From contig NZ_AKWX02000023.1 in NCBI RefSeq assembly GCF_000306115.2, forward strand, positions 62,001-126,000: 64,000 nucleotides of DNA, written 5' to 3'. Shown piece after piece: positions 46,046 through 54,814 of the stretch. Below the pieces are notes generated by a model. That model was not told the DNA's origin and ran no database searches. It worked only from the letters and a program-made list of their open reading frames with translations. A program made the position numbers and the translations under genes. Each line of letters begins with the position of its first letter. Positions within the stretch are counted from its first letter, which is position 1. The DNA is from Leptospira wolffii serovar Khorat str. Khorat-H2. Its GTDB lineage: Bacteria; Spirochaetota; Leptospiria; Leptospirales; Leptospiraceae.

Positions 46046-48022
46046 ATGTCTGCGATTTTCAAAATTCATTCTCCGTACAAAGCTGCGGGAGACCAGGTAC
46101 AAGCCATCGATAAGATCGCGTCCTCCTTCCAATCGGGAGAGAAGAAGGTCACGTTGGTGGGAGTCACCGGTTCCGGTAAGACCTTCACCATGGCCCAGGT
46201 GATCGCTCATTTGGGTCTTCCTACACTTGTACTTTCGCATAATAAGACTTTGGCGGCCCAGTTATTTAGGGAATTCAAGGAGTTCTTTCCCGAAAACGCG
46301 GTAGAATATTTCGTTTCCTATTACGATTATTACCAACCCGAGGCGTATGTTCCCTCTTCTGATACCTTCATAGAGAAGGACATGTCCATGAACGAGGAGA
46401 TAGACAAGCTTCGTCTGAGAGCCACTTCTTCTCTTTTGGAAAGAGACGACGTGATCATAGTGAGTTCCGTCTCTTGCATATACGGTTTGGGTTCTCCAGA
46501 AGAATATGTGAATTCCGTTGTCGCCTTGAAGAAGGGAGATACGATAGATCGGGACCAAGTGATTCGAAAACTCATCCATATTCAATACAATCGTAACGAT
46601 ACGGATTTCTCCCGAGGTAATTTCAGGGTCAGAGGGGATTCCATAGAAGTCTATCCCGCATATCATACCGACGGAATTCGGATCGAGTTTTTCGGAGACG
46701 ATGTGGATGCGATTTCCCGTATCCATCCAGTGACCGGGCAGGTTATAGCCAGACAGGAAAAATGTTTTATCTATCCCGCCAAACACTTCATCATGTCCAC
46801 TCCTTTGATAAAGGATGCGGTTACTCGGATCAAGGATGAGATGGCGGAACAAGAAGCCAAGTTCACGAAAGAGAATAAGTTTCTTGAAGCCCAAAGGATC
46901 GTATCCCGTACGAATTACGATATGGAAATGCTCCAAGAAATGGGATACTGCAACGGAATAGAAAATTATTCTCGTCATCTCACCGGTAGAAAGGAAGGAG
47001 AGAGACCGGCCTGTCTCATCGATTATTTTAGAGGAGATTTTCTTCTTATCGTGGACGAGTCTCATGTTACGATCCCCCAAGTAGGAGGAATGTACGCGGG
47101 AGACAGGGCGAGAAAGCAGACTCTCGTGGATTTCGGCTTTCGTCTTCCCTCCGCTTTGGACAATAGACCCTTGAACTTTACGGAATTCGAATCCTTGACT
47201 CCGAATACTCTGTACGTCTCCGCGACTCCCGCCGAGTACGAGTTGGAAAAGAGTAAGACGGTCGTGGAGCAAATCATTCGTCCTACCGGACTTTTGGATC
47301 CTATGGTGGAGGTCCGTCCTACCAAGAATCAGGTGGAGGATCTGCTTGTAGAGATCCGCAAAAGAATGGATGCGGGAGAAAGAGTCTTAGTTACCACCCT
47401 GACCAAAAAAATGGCCGAGGACCTTACCGATTATTATAGAGAGTTGGGTATCAAAGTCTCTTATTTGCATTCGGAAGTGGACACTCTGGAAAGGGTGGAA
47501 ATCATCCGGGATCTGAGAAAAGGGATCTACGACGTTTTGGTAGGAATCAACCTGCTCAGGGAAGGTCTGGATATTCCGGAAGTTTCTCTCGTAGCGATTC
47601 TGGACGCGGATAAGGAAGGTTTCTTGAGGAATTATAAATCCTTAATACAGACCATCGGCCGTGCGGCGAGGAACGTGAGCGGGACCGCTGTACTATATGC
47701 GGACAAGATGACGGACTCCATGAAAAAGGCGATCGAAGAGACCAAACGAAGACGCCAAATCCAGGAAGAGCATAATCAGAAATACCGGATATCCCCTACG
47801 ACGATCCGCAAGCAGATCGGAGATATCATCGAAAGAACCGAGAAAGATCTGACTCCGGAAGAATCCGCTTCCGAGGAAATAGACAAGAAATTCCGAGAAA
47901 AGAATTTCTCCTCCAAGGAAGAGATGAAGGAACGAGTTCGGGAAGAGATGCTCAAGGCTGCCAAGGAATTGGATTTCGAAAGGGCGGCCCTATTAAGGGA
48001 CAAGATGTTGTCCATCAAATGA
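46046..48022 (+). CDS. uvrB: UvrABC system protein B
   Basis: 658 residues, standard length. Walker [11 protein letters not shown], the beta-hairpin [12 protein letters not shown], the DEAD-like LIVDESHVT, and helicase motifs [14 protein letters not shown] and [12 protein letters not shown]-terminal UVR motif ([14 protein letters not shown]) binds UvrC. It loads damaged DNA with UvrA and helps UvrC incise. I saw no TTTG-N5-CAAA-type LexA box just upstream. Confidence 0.98.
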   Translation: MSAIFKIHSPYKAAGDQVQAIDKIASSFQSGEKKVTLVGVTGSGKTFTMAQVIAHLGLPTLVLSHNKTLAAQLFREFKEFFPENAVEYFVSYYDYYQPEAYVPSSDTFIEKDMSMNEEIDKLRLRATSSLLERDDVIIVSSVSCIYGLGSPEEYVNSVVALKKGDTIDRDQVIRKLIHIQYNRNDTDFSRGNFRVRGDSIEVYPAYHTDGIRIEFFGDDVDAISRIHPVTGQVIARQEKCFIYPAKHFIMSTPLIKDAVTRIKDEMAEQEAKFTKENKFLEAQRIVSRTNYDMEMLQEMGYCNGIENYSRHLTGRKEGERPACLIDYFRGDFLLIVDESHVTIPQVGGMYAGDRARKQTLVDFGFRLPSALDNRPLNFTEFESLTPNTLYVSATPAEYELEKSKTVVEQIIRPTGLLDPMVEVRPTKNQVEDLLVEIRKRMDAGERVLVTTLTKKMAEDLTDYYRELGIKVSYLHSEVDTLERVEIIRDLRKGIYDVLVGINLLREGLDIPEVSLVAILDADKEGFLRNYKSLIQTIGRAARNVSGTAVLYADKMTDSMKKAIEETKRRRQIQEEHNQKYRISPTTIRKQIGDIIERTEKDLTPEESASEEIDKKFREKNFSSKEEMKERVREEMLKAAKELDFERAALLRDKMLSIK

Positions 48023-48032
48023 GGCTTTTTAG

Positions 48033-48632
48033 ATGATCACGGAAATTACGATAGCGATCACCACGATTATCAGCTTGTACACTCTTTACAAGGATCAGAA
48101 TCTATTGGATAAGCTGATACTGCGTCCGTATAGGGATTCTAAGGAAGGAAACTACTACACTCTCGCAACTAGCGGTTTCGTTCATGCGGATTTGCAGCAT
48201 TTGATCTTTAATATGATCACTCTGTATTTTTTCGGACAAGCGGTGGATAATGTATTGGGAGCTACGGGGTTTATGGGATTGTATTTGGCGAGCATTCTTG
48301 TGGCCAATTCAGTCTCCTACTTTAGGCATAAGGACGATCCGAATTTCGGGAGCCTCGGCGCTTCCGGCGGTACTTCGGGGATCGTATTCGCTTCGATCTT
48401 ATTTTTTCCTTACTCTAAGATATTCTTCTTTTTGATTCCGGTTCCGATACCGGGGCCTCTTTACGCATTGTTTTATCTGGCTTATTCCTACTACGCTTCC
48501 AAAAATTCCCAGGATGGAATCAATCATGACGCTCATTTTTACGGAGCTTTAACGGGACTTGCGGTCGCGATCTTAGCGAGACCGGAATCGGTGGAGAGAT
48601 TTTTGCTCTATTTGGCGGGGATTTTTCTGTAG
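48033..48632 (+). CDS. Rhomboid family intramembrane serine protease
   Basis: 199 residues with about six membrane helices. The L1 region HADLQHLIFNM, the catalytic Ser in LGASGGTSG and the catalytic His in NHDAHFYGALTG identify an active rhomboid. It cleaves single-span substrates within the membrane. Starts 10 bases after uvrB with a GAGG element, so it is probably in the same unit. Confidence 0.92.
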   Translation: MITEITIAITTIISLYTLYKDQNLLDKLILRPYRDSKEGNYYTLATSGFVHADLQHLIFNMITLYFFGQAVDNVLGATGFMGLYLASILVANSVSYFRHKDDPNFGSLGASGGTSGIVFASILFFPYSKIFFFLIPVPIPGPLYALFYLAYSYYASKNSQDGINHDAHFYGALTGLAVAILARPESVERFLLYLAGIFL

Positions 48633-48637
48633 GATTT

Positions 48638-48672
48638 TTCCGAAGCGACATCCAGTTTGAATCGCTTCGGAA
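48638..48672. repeat. Perfect 11-bp inverted repeat between rhomboid and cutA
   Basis: TTCCGAAGCGA (48638-48648) and its complement TCGCTTCGGAA (48662-48672) with a 13-base loop. It lies just after the rhomboid stop and is shared with the convergent cutA end. No T run follows on either strand, so it may protect mRNA 3' ends or act as a bidirectional weak terminator. Confidence 0.55.
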
Positions 48673-48690
48673 CTTCGGTAAAAGAAAGGA

Positions 48691-49023
48691 TCAGCCGCCT
48701 TTTGCGATCTTTTCCTGTATGAATTTTTTGTATTTATCGCTTCCGAAGCTTACGTCCAGGCGGATAATTTCCGGAGCTAAGTAAGGATGCTTTTTCATAA
48801 TATATTCTTCGATTCCAGGGTATTGATCCGCTTTCGCCTTCAATAGGATTTTATTCTCCGAATCTATGGTCAGTTTTCCTTCCCATTGATAGAGTAGGGC
48901 CACCTCGGGAAAGATAGTACCGCTTACGATTAGGCCAAGTTGGAGCATGTCCGCGATGTACTCCTCGGCTAGATCCCGATCCGCCAAAGTAGTGAAGACT
49001 AATATTTCTTGGGATGAAGACAT
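48691..49023 (-). CDS. cutA: CutA divalent-cation tolerance protein
   Basis: 110 residues from the ATG at 49023, preceded by CGGAGG in the correct spacing; the frame runs upstream to 49107 without a better start. A short CutA1-like alpha/beta domain: ILVFTTLADRDLAEEYIADM and YQWEGKLTIDSENKILLKAKA. CutA forms trimers and was linked to copper tolerance, but its real function is uncertain. Confidence 0.85.
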   Translation of the reverse strand: MSSSQEILVFTTLADRDLAEEYIADMLQLGLIVSGTIFPEVALLYQWEGKLTIDSENKILLKAKADQYPGIEEYIMKKHPYLAPEIIRLDVSFGSDKYKKFIQEKIAKGG

Positions 49024-49111
49024 TCGATTTCCTCCGAAAGAAAGGAAGATAGTAAGCCTTCTTTCTTTGTCCACTCTTTTCCCTAGCTCGTGACCTTTGA
49101 GAATCATCGTA

Positions 49112-49188
49112 TCGATGTACGGAGCGCTGCCCCAAGCGATTGCAAATAGTTATGTCGATACAGGGAAGCTGCCCCGAGTGATTCGAAG
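49112..49188. repeat. Imperfect tandem repeat around GCTGCCCC
   Basis: Two 34-35-base units, 49112-49146 and 49155-49188 (43-base period), share TCGAT, a GGGA/GGAG element, GCTGCCCC and A(G)TGATT/GCGATT. They lie between cutA and the Cys-rich lipoprotein. Not coding; may be protein-binding or a degraded repeat element. Confidence 0.4.
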
Positions 49189-49193
49189 CAATC

Positions 49194-49670
49194 TTATCGA
49201 GGGGGCTCGGAATAATTTCCTTTTCCGGAATTCGGCATCGATCCGCCGGAACTAGGGGGATCGAAATTATCGCAGACGTTTCTGCATTTACCCACGCAGT
49301 CCCAACGCTTCCGATCCACTGTCACTGCGGTAAAGACTGTCTCCACTTTCGGAGGAGGAAATTCTTTCCAACATTTGTCTTTACAATTGCTGTATAGTAC
49401 GGTGCAACTTCTTGCGGAAGAACCGCTTTGTCCGGAGAGAATCTCGAAGGTTTCCTGGTCGTCTTTGCCCGACTTACCGGCTTTACCTTTGCGCTTCAAC
49501 TCGGATTTGCTTAAGTTCGACTCCTCCGGATCGGGAGTCTCCTCTAAGGTCGCTCTTTCTTTGCCGTTAGGACCGCTGCCTTGACTCCAATCCACGGCGA
49601 AATAGCATTGGGACCAAAAGAGGGAGCCAAAAAGAAGAAAGGATAGAATAAGGAGTCTTCTGTAGGACAA
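49194..49670 (-). CDS. Cysteine-rich lipoprotein, hypothetical
   Basis: 158 residues. A signal peptide ends in a lipobox-like LFWSQC (Cys22). It is followed by a charged low-complexity linker (EESNLSKSELKRKGKAGKSG), then seven cysteines in pairs (CTVLYSNCKDKCWKEF, WDCVGKCRNVCDN) and a Gly/Ser/Pro-rich tail. The cysteines may form a disulfide-rich fold. No family recognised. Confidence 0.72.
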   Translation of the reverse strand: MSYRRLLILSFLLFGSLFWSQCYFAVDWSQGSGPNGKERATLEETPDPEESNLSKSELKRKGKAGKSGKDDQETFEILSGQSGSSARSCTVLYSNCKDKCWKEFPPPKVETVFTAVTVDRKRWDCVGKCRNVCDNFDPPSSGGSMPNSGKGNYSEPPR

Positions 49671-49940
49671 AATTCAATTCCTTAGGTTCATGCTCCGAAG
49701 ATATATAGGAGAGGCAAGGAAAGAAAGCACCGTTTTTCGGAAAACTAACCCGTTGGGATTAGCGGGCCGATTTGTCGCTTAACAAACGAATATCCCCTTT
49801 TTGAGCGATTTTCTCGAAAAAAGAATGGGAAAAAAATTTCCAAAATCCGTCTCATTCGGATTGAAAGACGAATACAGTCTAATAGGTTAGTTGGAAGGGA
49901 TCTACATAGGTCCCTAACGTAACGGATGATGGAGGTTCGA
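49671..49940. other. 270-base upstream region of the serine hydrolase
   Basis: Gene-free. AT-rich tracts and a run of AAAAAA occur, but I see no convincing promoter or hairpin. The only clear element is GGAGG at 49931-49935, the ribosome site that decides the downstream GTG start. Confidence 0.4.
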
Positions 49941-51197
49941 GTGATTCAATTCCTACCTAAATTGCCAGCAAAACGTCTCCTTATTTTTCCCTTATTTATT
50001 CTATTCTTATCCAATTGTAGCGCTTTGAGTTGGGGCTGGGTCAAGCTTCCGAGCGGAGTGGGTTGGGAGCAACCGGGCGAACTGGATCGCAATCCGGTGG
50101 AAGGCTTCACCGTTCTTTTTCCGGAAGAGGCGGGATTGGATTCTACCCCTCTAGTCGAGCTTTCTAAGAAATTCAGAAAAGATAAGACCGAGGTTCGATC
50201 TCTTCTGATTTTAAAAGACGGACACCTGGTCTTCGAAAGATACGCGGGCGGAATATCCAGAAATCATAATCATAATATGTATTCGGTAACCAAATCGGTT
50301 ACTTCTCTTCTATTAGGAATTTGTTATTCTAATTCCTGCGGAGTGGATTTGGACGAAAGTCTCGCTTCCGCCGAATCCATTCTTCCGGGTTTACTCCCTT
50401 CGGAATTGAACGGAAAGGAGTCCATACGCTTGAAGGATGCGTTACGCATGAGTTCTGGGATGGGCTGGGATTCATTTCCTAAAAAAGAAGAGATCCGGAC
50501 GGATGCGGATCCTTTAGCGATCGCATGGACGCCGATCGTATCCTCTCCCCCCGGAACGAAATTCGAATATTCCAACGGGGATTCCCAATTGGCTGCCGGC
50601 TATCTGGAAGCGAAATCGGGCAAGAGTCTGTACGAATACGCTAAGAATACCGCTTTCCAGTGGTTGAATATCCGAGGAGAAGAATGGTACACCTCTTCCT
50701 CCGGCCGACAAACGGGCGGATTCGGTCTGAGACTGAGACCCATCGATATGGCCAAGATCGGACAGTTGTACTTGGACGGGGGCAAATGGGGCGGCCGTCA
50801 GATTCTAAGACCGGAATGGATCGCCTGGACTTTGGAGCCGGGTGTGGACAAAAAATACGGTCTGCAATTTTGGCTTTCGGAATTCGAAGGTAAGTCTTCC
50901 TTCATGGCCAACGGAAAGGGAGGACAGTTCATTTATGTTATCCCACATCGTAGAATGGTCGTGGTCATGACTAGCGCCATTTGGGACAAGGCTCCGGATA
51001 CCGTTTTACAATCCGTTTTGGACGCAGTGAAGAGTTCTCTACATTCTACCGATAAAATCCAGTCCCAAGAGAAGGAAATGGCCCTCATCAAGGAATTGAA
51101 GATCGCTCATAAGACTTCCCTGGACCCTAGATTAAAAGAAGGTGCGGATGAAACAAGGATTGCGGCGGAACCGGGTATGAAGCAAAATCATCCTTAG
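49941..51197 (+). CDS. Serine hydrolase (beta-lactamase / class C DD-peptidase family), lipoprotein
   Basis: 418 residues from GTG 49941: GGAGG lies 5 bases upstream, better than the ATGs at 49926/49929. A lipobox follows the signal peptide (LFLSNC). The catalytic SxxK is YSVTKS, the second motif is YSNGD and the third region is GKGGQFIYVIP. It resembles EstB/6-aminohexanoate-dimer-hydrolase-type esterases and penicillin-binding-like proteins. Target (peptidoglycan or ester) unknown. The DJ-1 gene starts immediately after its stop. Confidence 0.88.
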   Translation: MIQFLPKLPAKRLLIFPLFILFLSNCSALSWGWVKLPSGVGWEQPGELDRNPVEGFTVLFPEEAGLDSTPLVELSKKFRKDKTEVRSLLILKDGHLVFERYAGGISRNHNHNMYSVTKSVTSLLLGICYSNSCGVDLDESLASAESILPGLLPSELNGKESIRLKDALRMSSGMGWDSFPKKEEIRTDADPLAIAWTPIVSSPPGTKFEYSNGDSQLAAGYLEAKSGKSLYEYAKNTAFQWLNIRGEEWYTSSSGRQTGGFGLRLRPIDMAKIGQLYLDGGKWGGRQILRPEWIAWTLEPGVDKKYGLQFWLSEFEGKSSFMANGKGGQFIYVIPHRRMVVVMTSAIWDKAPDTVLQSVLDAVKSSLHSTDKIQSQEKEMALIKELKIAHKTSLDPRLKEGADETRIAAEPGMKQNHP

Positions 51198-51947
51198 ATG
51201 AAGACCGTTCTCATTCCTATTCCGCAAATCGATTTCGATCCCACCGAAGTATCCGTTCCTTGGAAAATCCTAAAGGATCACGGGTACAAGATCCAATTCT
51301 CCACGCCCACCGGAACTCCAGGATCAGCAGACCCTCTTATGGTGACAGGTAAAGGATTGGGGATACTCTCTCCCGTTCTTAGAGCCAGAAACGAAGACGT
51401 CGCAGTTTATAGAGAATTAGAAAAATCGAATGAATTTCTGACTCCTAAAAAATACGGTTCGGTAAAACCTGATTCTTTCGATGTGCTTCTTCTTCCCGGA
51501 GGTCACGCCAAAGGGATGAGAACTTATCTGGAATCGGAGGAACTTCAGGCGCTTGTGGGAAAGACTTTTGCGGACAAAAAGCCGGTGGCTGCGATCTGCC
51601 ACGGAGTATTATTGGCGGCCAGGTCCAAGAATCCCAAGACGGGTAAATCCTCCCTTTCGGGAAAGGAAACAACCGGATTATTGAAATCCCAAGAGTTATT
51701 GGCCTGGAATTTGACACGAGCTTGGCTGGGGGATTACTACAGGACTTATCCGACTCCGTTGCAAGATGAGGTTCAATCTCTTTTGGATTCCCCCGATCAT
51801 TTTATAGAAGGGCCTCTTCCCGTTTCCAGAGATAGTTTCTCGAATATTAAACCGGGGTTCACTCTAAGGTCGGAAAATTATCTCTCCGCTCGATGGCCGG
51901 GGGATGCTCATAGATTCGGACGAGAACTTCCCCAATTCTTCGGTTAA
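51198..51947 (+). CDS. DJ-1/PfpI family protein, type 1 glutamine amidotransferase-like
   Basis: 249 residues with no gap to the upstream hydrolase stop. The nucleophile elbow PVAAICHGVLLAAR carries the catalytic Cys, with LLLPGGHAKGM (the oxyanion/Glu region) before it. Function among peptidase, chaperone, glyoxalase or amidase is not decided by sequence. Co-transcribed with the serine hydrolase. The hairpin-like CGGGAG...CTCCCG follows at about 51949. Confidence 0.88.
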   Translation: MKTVLIPIPQIDFDPTEVSVPWKILKDHGYKIQFSTPTGTPGSADPLMVTGKGLGILSPVLRARNEDVAVYRELEKSNEFLTPKKYGSVKPDSFDVLLLPGGHAKGMRTYLESEELQALVGKTFADKKPVAAICHGVLLAARSKNPKTGKSSLSGKETTGLLKSQELLAWNLTRAWLGDYYRTYPTPLQDEVQSLLDSPDHFIEGPLPVSRDSFSNIKPGFTLRSENYLSARWPGDAHRFGRELPQFFG

Positions 51948-52033
51948 ACGGGAGTTTTTGATTTTCTCCCGGTTCCCCGGACGAAAGCTGTCCAAAGAAA
52001 GGGAATACACGGATAGGACAGCCCAGAGAGTCG

Positions 52034-52732
52034 ATGAGTTCTAAAGAACGTTATATCTATTTGGATGTGGGGGATACTCTTCTAACGATGAAGAGACCTG
52101 CCGGAGAAGTTTACTTCGAAGTACTGAAGGAATTCGGCCTCGGAGGAGAGAAATTCCCCCCCGGTTTTATGGAGAGAGCCTTTCGAAAAGCGTACGCTCA
52201 TATGACTAGGGTTCCTCTACCGGAGCATAGGGACAAATTTCACGCTCATGTCGACGGAAGCGAGGGATGGTGGAGGGATCTTCTAGGGTTCTTCTTAAAA
52301 GAAATCGGTTCCGACCTGGAGCCGGATCCCATCTTCCAATCCATATTCAGAAAATTTGATGAACCTTCCGTCTGGGAGGTAGACCCCGGATTTTTGGAAT
52401 TGCTGGATTTCGCGAAGAAGAACGATTTCGGTTTGGGTATCATATCCAATTGGGACCATAGATTGAAGCAGTTGCTGTCCAGCGTGGGTGTTCTACACCA
52501 TTTCGATCCGGTTTTAGTTTCGGCGGAATTCGGTTACGAGAAACCTTCCCCTTTGATCTTCGAGGCTGCGGAGAAACTGTCCGGTTTATCCGCCGACAAA
52601 TTAGTGTATTGCGGCGATAAGGTGGAGTTGGATATTATTCCCACTCGCGCTCGAGGATGGACCGCTTTTCATAAACACCCCGACGGAGACATCCGCGATT
52701 TAAGCGAGTTGGTTTCTCGCCTTCATTTCTAA
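52034..52732 (+). CDS. HAD-family hydrolase
   Basis: 232 residues. The first motif is YLDVGDTLL, where the second Asp of DxDxT is present as GD; motif II is the Ser/Thr region SNWDHR, motif III the Lys in GYEKPSPLIF, and motif IV GDKVELDI. This fits HDHD3/REG2-like phosphatases that act on small phosphorylated compounds. Substrate unknown. Confidence 0.9.
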   Translation: MSSKERYIYLDVGDTLLTMKRPAGEVYFEVLKEFGLGGEKFPPGFMERAFRKAYAHMTRVPLPEHRDKFHAHVDGSEGWWRDLLGFFLKEIGSDLEPDPIFQSIFRKFDEPSVWEVDPGFLELLDFAKKNDFGLGIISNWDHRLKQLLSSVGVLHHFDPVLVSAEFGYEKPSPLIFEAAEKLSGLSADKLVYCGDKVELDIIPTRARGWTAFHKHPDGDIRDLSELVSRLHF

Positions 52733-52809
52733 GCAAGGATCCGTTCTTATTTTTTCGTTTTCCGCCGCCTAGCTACTGTTCCTTCGCGTCTAAGAACAGT
52801 CTCATTCTT

Positions 52810-53376
52810 ATGAAAAAAATCCGAATCCTTGCGGTATCAGGAAGCCTCCGAGGGCGTTCCTTTAACACGGCGTTGCTGAAAGCGGCTCAAAAACTTGTTT
52901 CCGGAGAAACTGAAATCGTTTTCTCATCCCCTTTGGATCGTCTTCCATTCTTTAACGCCGATTTGGATACGGAAAATCCTCCCGAATCGGTTCGAACTTG
53001 GAGAGGAGAATTAAAGTCTGCGGACGCCGTACTAATTGCGAGTCCGGAATATGCGTTTGCTATTCCGGGAGTCTTGAAAAACGCGTTAGATTGGATCGTC
53101 TCCAGTGCGGAATTGTACGGAAAACCAGTCGGCCTCATCAACGCATCTCCGGGTTACGGAGGAGCCTCCAAGGTGCAGGAGATGCTCGTTCAATTATTGA
53201 AGGTATTAACCGCCAGACTGAACGACGAGTGTTTATTGAGAGTCGCTTCCGTAAACAAGAAGATCAACGCGGAAGGTTCCATAACGGATCTAAAAACGGA
53301 GGAAGAATTAAGAATCTATCTCAGAAACCTGGAGAAATTTTCCCGTGACTCGGCGGAAAGTGCTTTCCTGAAATAA
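52810..53376 (+). CDS. NADPH-dependent FMN reductase
   Basis: 188 residues, flavodoxin-like: the phosphate-binding SGSLRGRSFNTALLKAA, the flavin loop SPEYAFAIPGVLKNALDW and GYGGASKVQEML. It reduces FMN or quinones with NADPH in the cytoplasm. Stand-alone; the downstream lipoprotein gene starts 46 bases later. Confidence 0.9.
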   Translation: MKKIRILAVSGSLRGRSFNTALLKAAQKLVSGETEIVFSSPLDRLPFFNADLDTENPPESVRTWRGELKSADAVLIASPEYAFAIPGVLKNALDWIVSSAELYGKPVGLINASPGYGGASKVQEMLVQLLKVLTARLNDECLLRVASVNKKINAEGSITDLKTEEELRIYLRNLEKFSRDSAESAFLK

Positions 53377-53422
53377 GGGTCGGAGCCGATTCTTGTGGGA
53401 ACTTTGCCCCGGAGTTCCCGCA

Positions 53423-54814
53423 TTGAAACACAATAGTTTAGCTCTCGTTTTATTATTCTCATTCGCGTTAGGCAATGCTTGTAGCAAAAAATTCGATCCT
53501 CAAAACGGCGTTTTGGTAGAGACCATACAAGCAAGCTCCTATCTGGAAGGTCATAGACCGGAAAACGTCTTTATCTCCGGAAAATCCTGGAAGCCTCTTC
53601 CTTCAAAAGCTCCGGAAGACGGAATTACCTTCTTTTTTTCCAACGCATCCAAATTGGACCAGCAAGGCACGACGGTTGGATTCGGGGAGATCGATGCGAT
53701 CAAATTGGGATGCCCGAGTTCATCCGTTCAGAAATATTACGTTTACGTAAACGCAAGTTATCGCGGGTCTACTACCTGCGGGGAAAAACTTTCCATCAAG
53801 GGTTTCGTTCATTCTTTGTTCGTGTCTCCGAGCCCGGAAAAGAAGACAGACACGATCGAATTGGACGAGCTCGAATTTTACAGAAACGATAAGAAAGCCA
53901 CCGTGCTTTTTCCAATCGGGATAGAAGGAAAAGTTATCGCAACTTCCATTGCGGATCCTAAAGAAGGTTATCCCGCTTATAATCTATTCGATGGTGCAAA
54001 AGAATTCGGTTGGGTGGAAGGCAAACCGGACGACGGGATCGGCGAGTCCGTAACCGTGGACTTGGAGAAGGAGATCACTCTTTCTGGCTTGGAGATCTAT
54101 AATGGATACCAAAGATCCGTGGAGCATTATGCAAAGAACGGAAGGGTGGAAAAATTAGGAATTTCTAACGGGCAGGAGTCTGTATCCGTAAAGCTTTCGG
54201 ATGTTTCAGGAGCGCAAAGGGTCCTGCTTCCTAAACCTCTAAGCGGCAAACAATTCAAGTTCACGATCGAATCTGCTTGGACCGGAGAAAAATGGAAGGA
54301 CACGGCGATTAGCGAGATGATTTTCTTGGGTCCGAACTTCGAACGTTATACGGTAAGCGATAGTCAGTATCTTGCCAAAGAACAATCGACGATAGATAAA
54401 TCCAAAGGAACCCTGATCGGAGAAATCCTGGGGAGTCGATTATACTCGGAAGATTGCGTAAACGACGGAGGTCGGAGCGTCGCCTTTCGGCCTAACGGGA
54501 GTTTCGTTTATTGGGAAAAGCTCGGCGGAACGACCGGTGTCGATACGGTAATGGACGGGAATTGGATTCTGGAAAAATCTTCTAAAGGGGATGGCCAAAT
54601 TTATGTTTTCGGAAGATTATACCAGGTATTTCGGACTTTAAAGGATTATGGAGCCGGACCTTACGATTCGGAAAATATATCCGAAGAATCTAAAACCGAA
54701 ATCTTCTCGGATCGGATTAAAATAAGTAAAGAGGATGTTCCTTCGGATTGCGACGGCAGTGTTTCTCAAGCGTTCGTCTTAAAAGGAAATAAGATCTACG
54801 GAAGCTTTCATTGA
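53423..54814 (+). CDS. NADase-type glycan-binding domain lipoprotein
   Basis: 463 residues from TTG 53423 (CGGAG upstream; the frame opens at 53393). Lipobox FALGNAC after the signal peptide. A beta-rich N-terminal part is followed by a jelly-roll domain with LFDGAKEFGWVEG, GIGESVTVDLEKEITLSGLE and YAKNGRVEKLGISN, typical of NADase-type glycan-binding domains. It probably binds glycans at the envelope surface. The next gene overlaps its stop region, so the trio through VanW is one unit. Confidence 0.8.
   Translation: MKHNSLALVLLFSFALGNACSKKFDPQNGVLVETIQASSYLEGHRPENVFISGKSWKPLPSKAPEDGITFFFSNASKLDQQGTTVGFGEIDAIKLGCPSSSVQKYYVYVNASYRGSTTCGEKLSIKGFVHSLFVSPSPEKKTDTIELDELEFYRNDKKATVLFPIGIEGKVIATSIADPKEGYPAYNLFDGAKEFGWVEGKPDDGIGESVTVDLEKEITLSGLEIYNGYQRSVEHYAKNGRVEKLGISNGQESVSVKLSDVSGAQRVLLPKPLSGKQFKFTIESAWTGEKWKDTAISEMIFLGPNFERYTVSDSQYLAKEQSTIDKSKGTLIGEILGSRLYSEDCVNDGGRSVAFRPNGSFVYWEKLGGTTGVDTVMDGNWILEKSSKGDGQIYVFGRLYQVFRTLKDYGAGPYDSENISEESKTEIFSDRIKISKEDVPSDCDGSVSQAFVLKGNKIYGSFH

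Noticed and set aside
46262..47272. A 336-codon open frame on the minus strand opposite uvrB
   Set aside because: It mirrors the codon structure of uvrB and has no recognisable domains; uvrB is certain.
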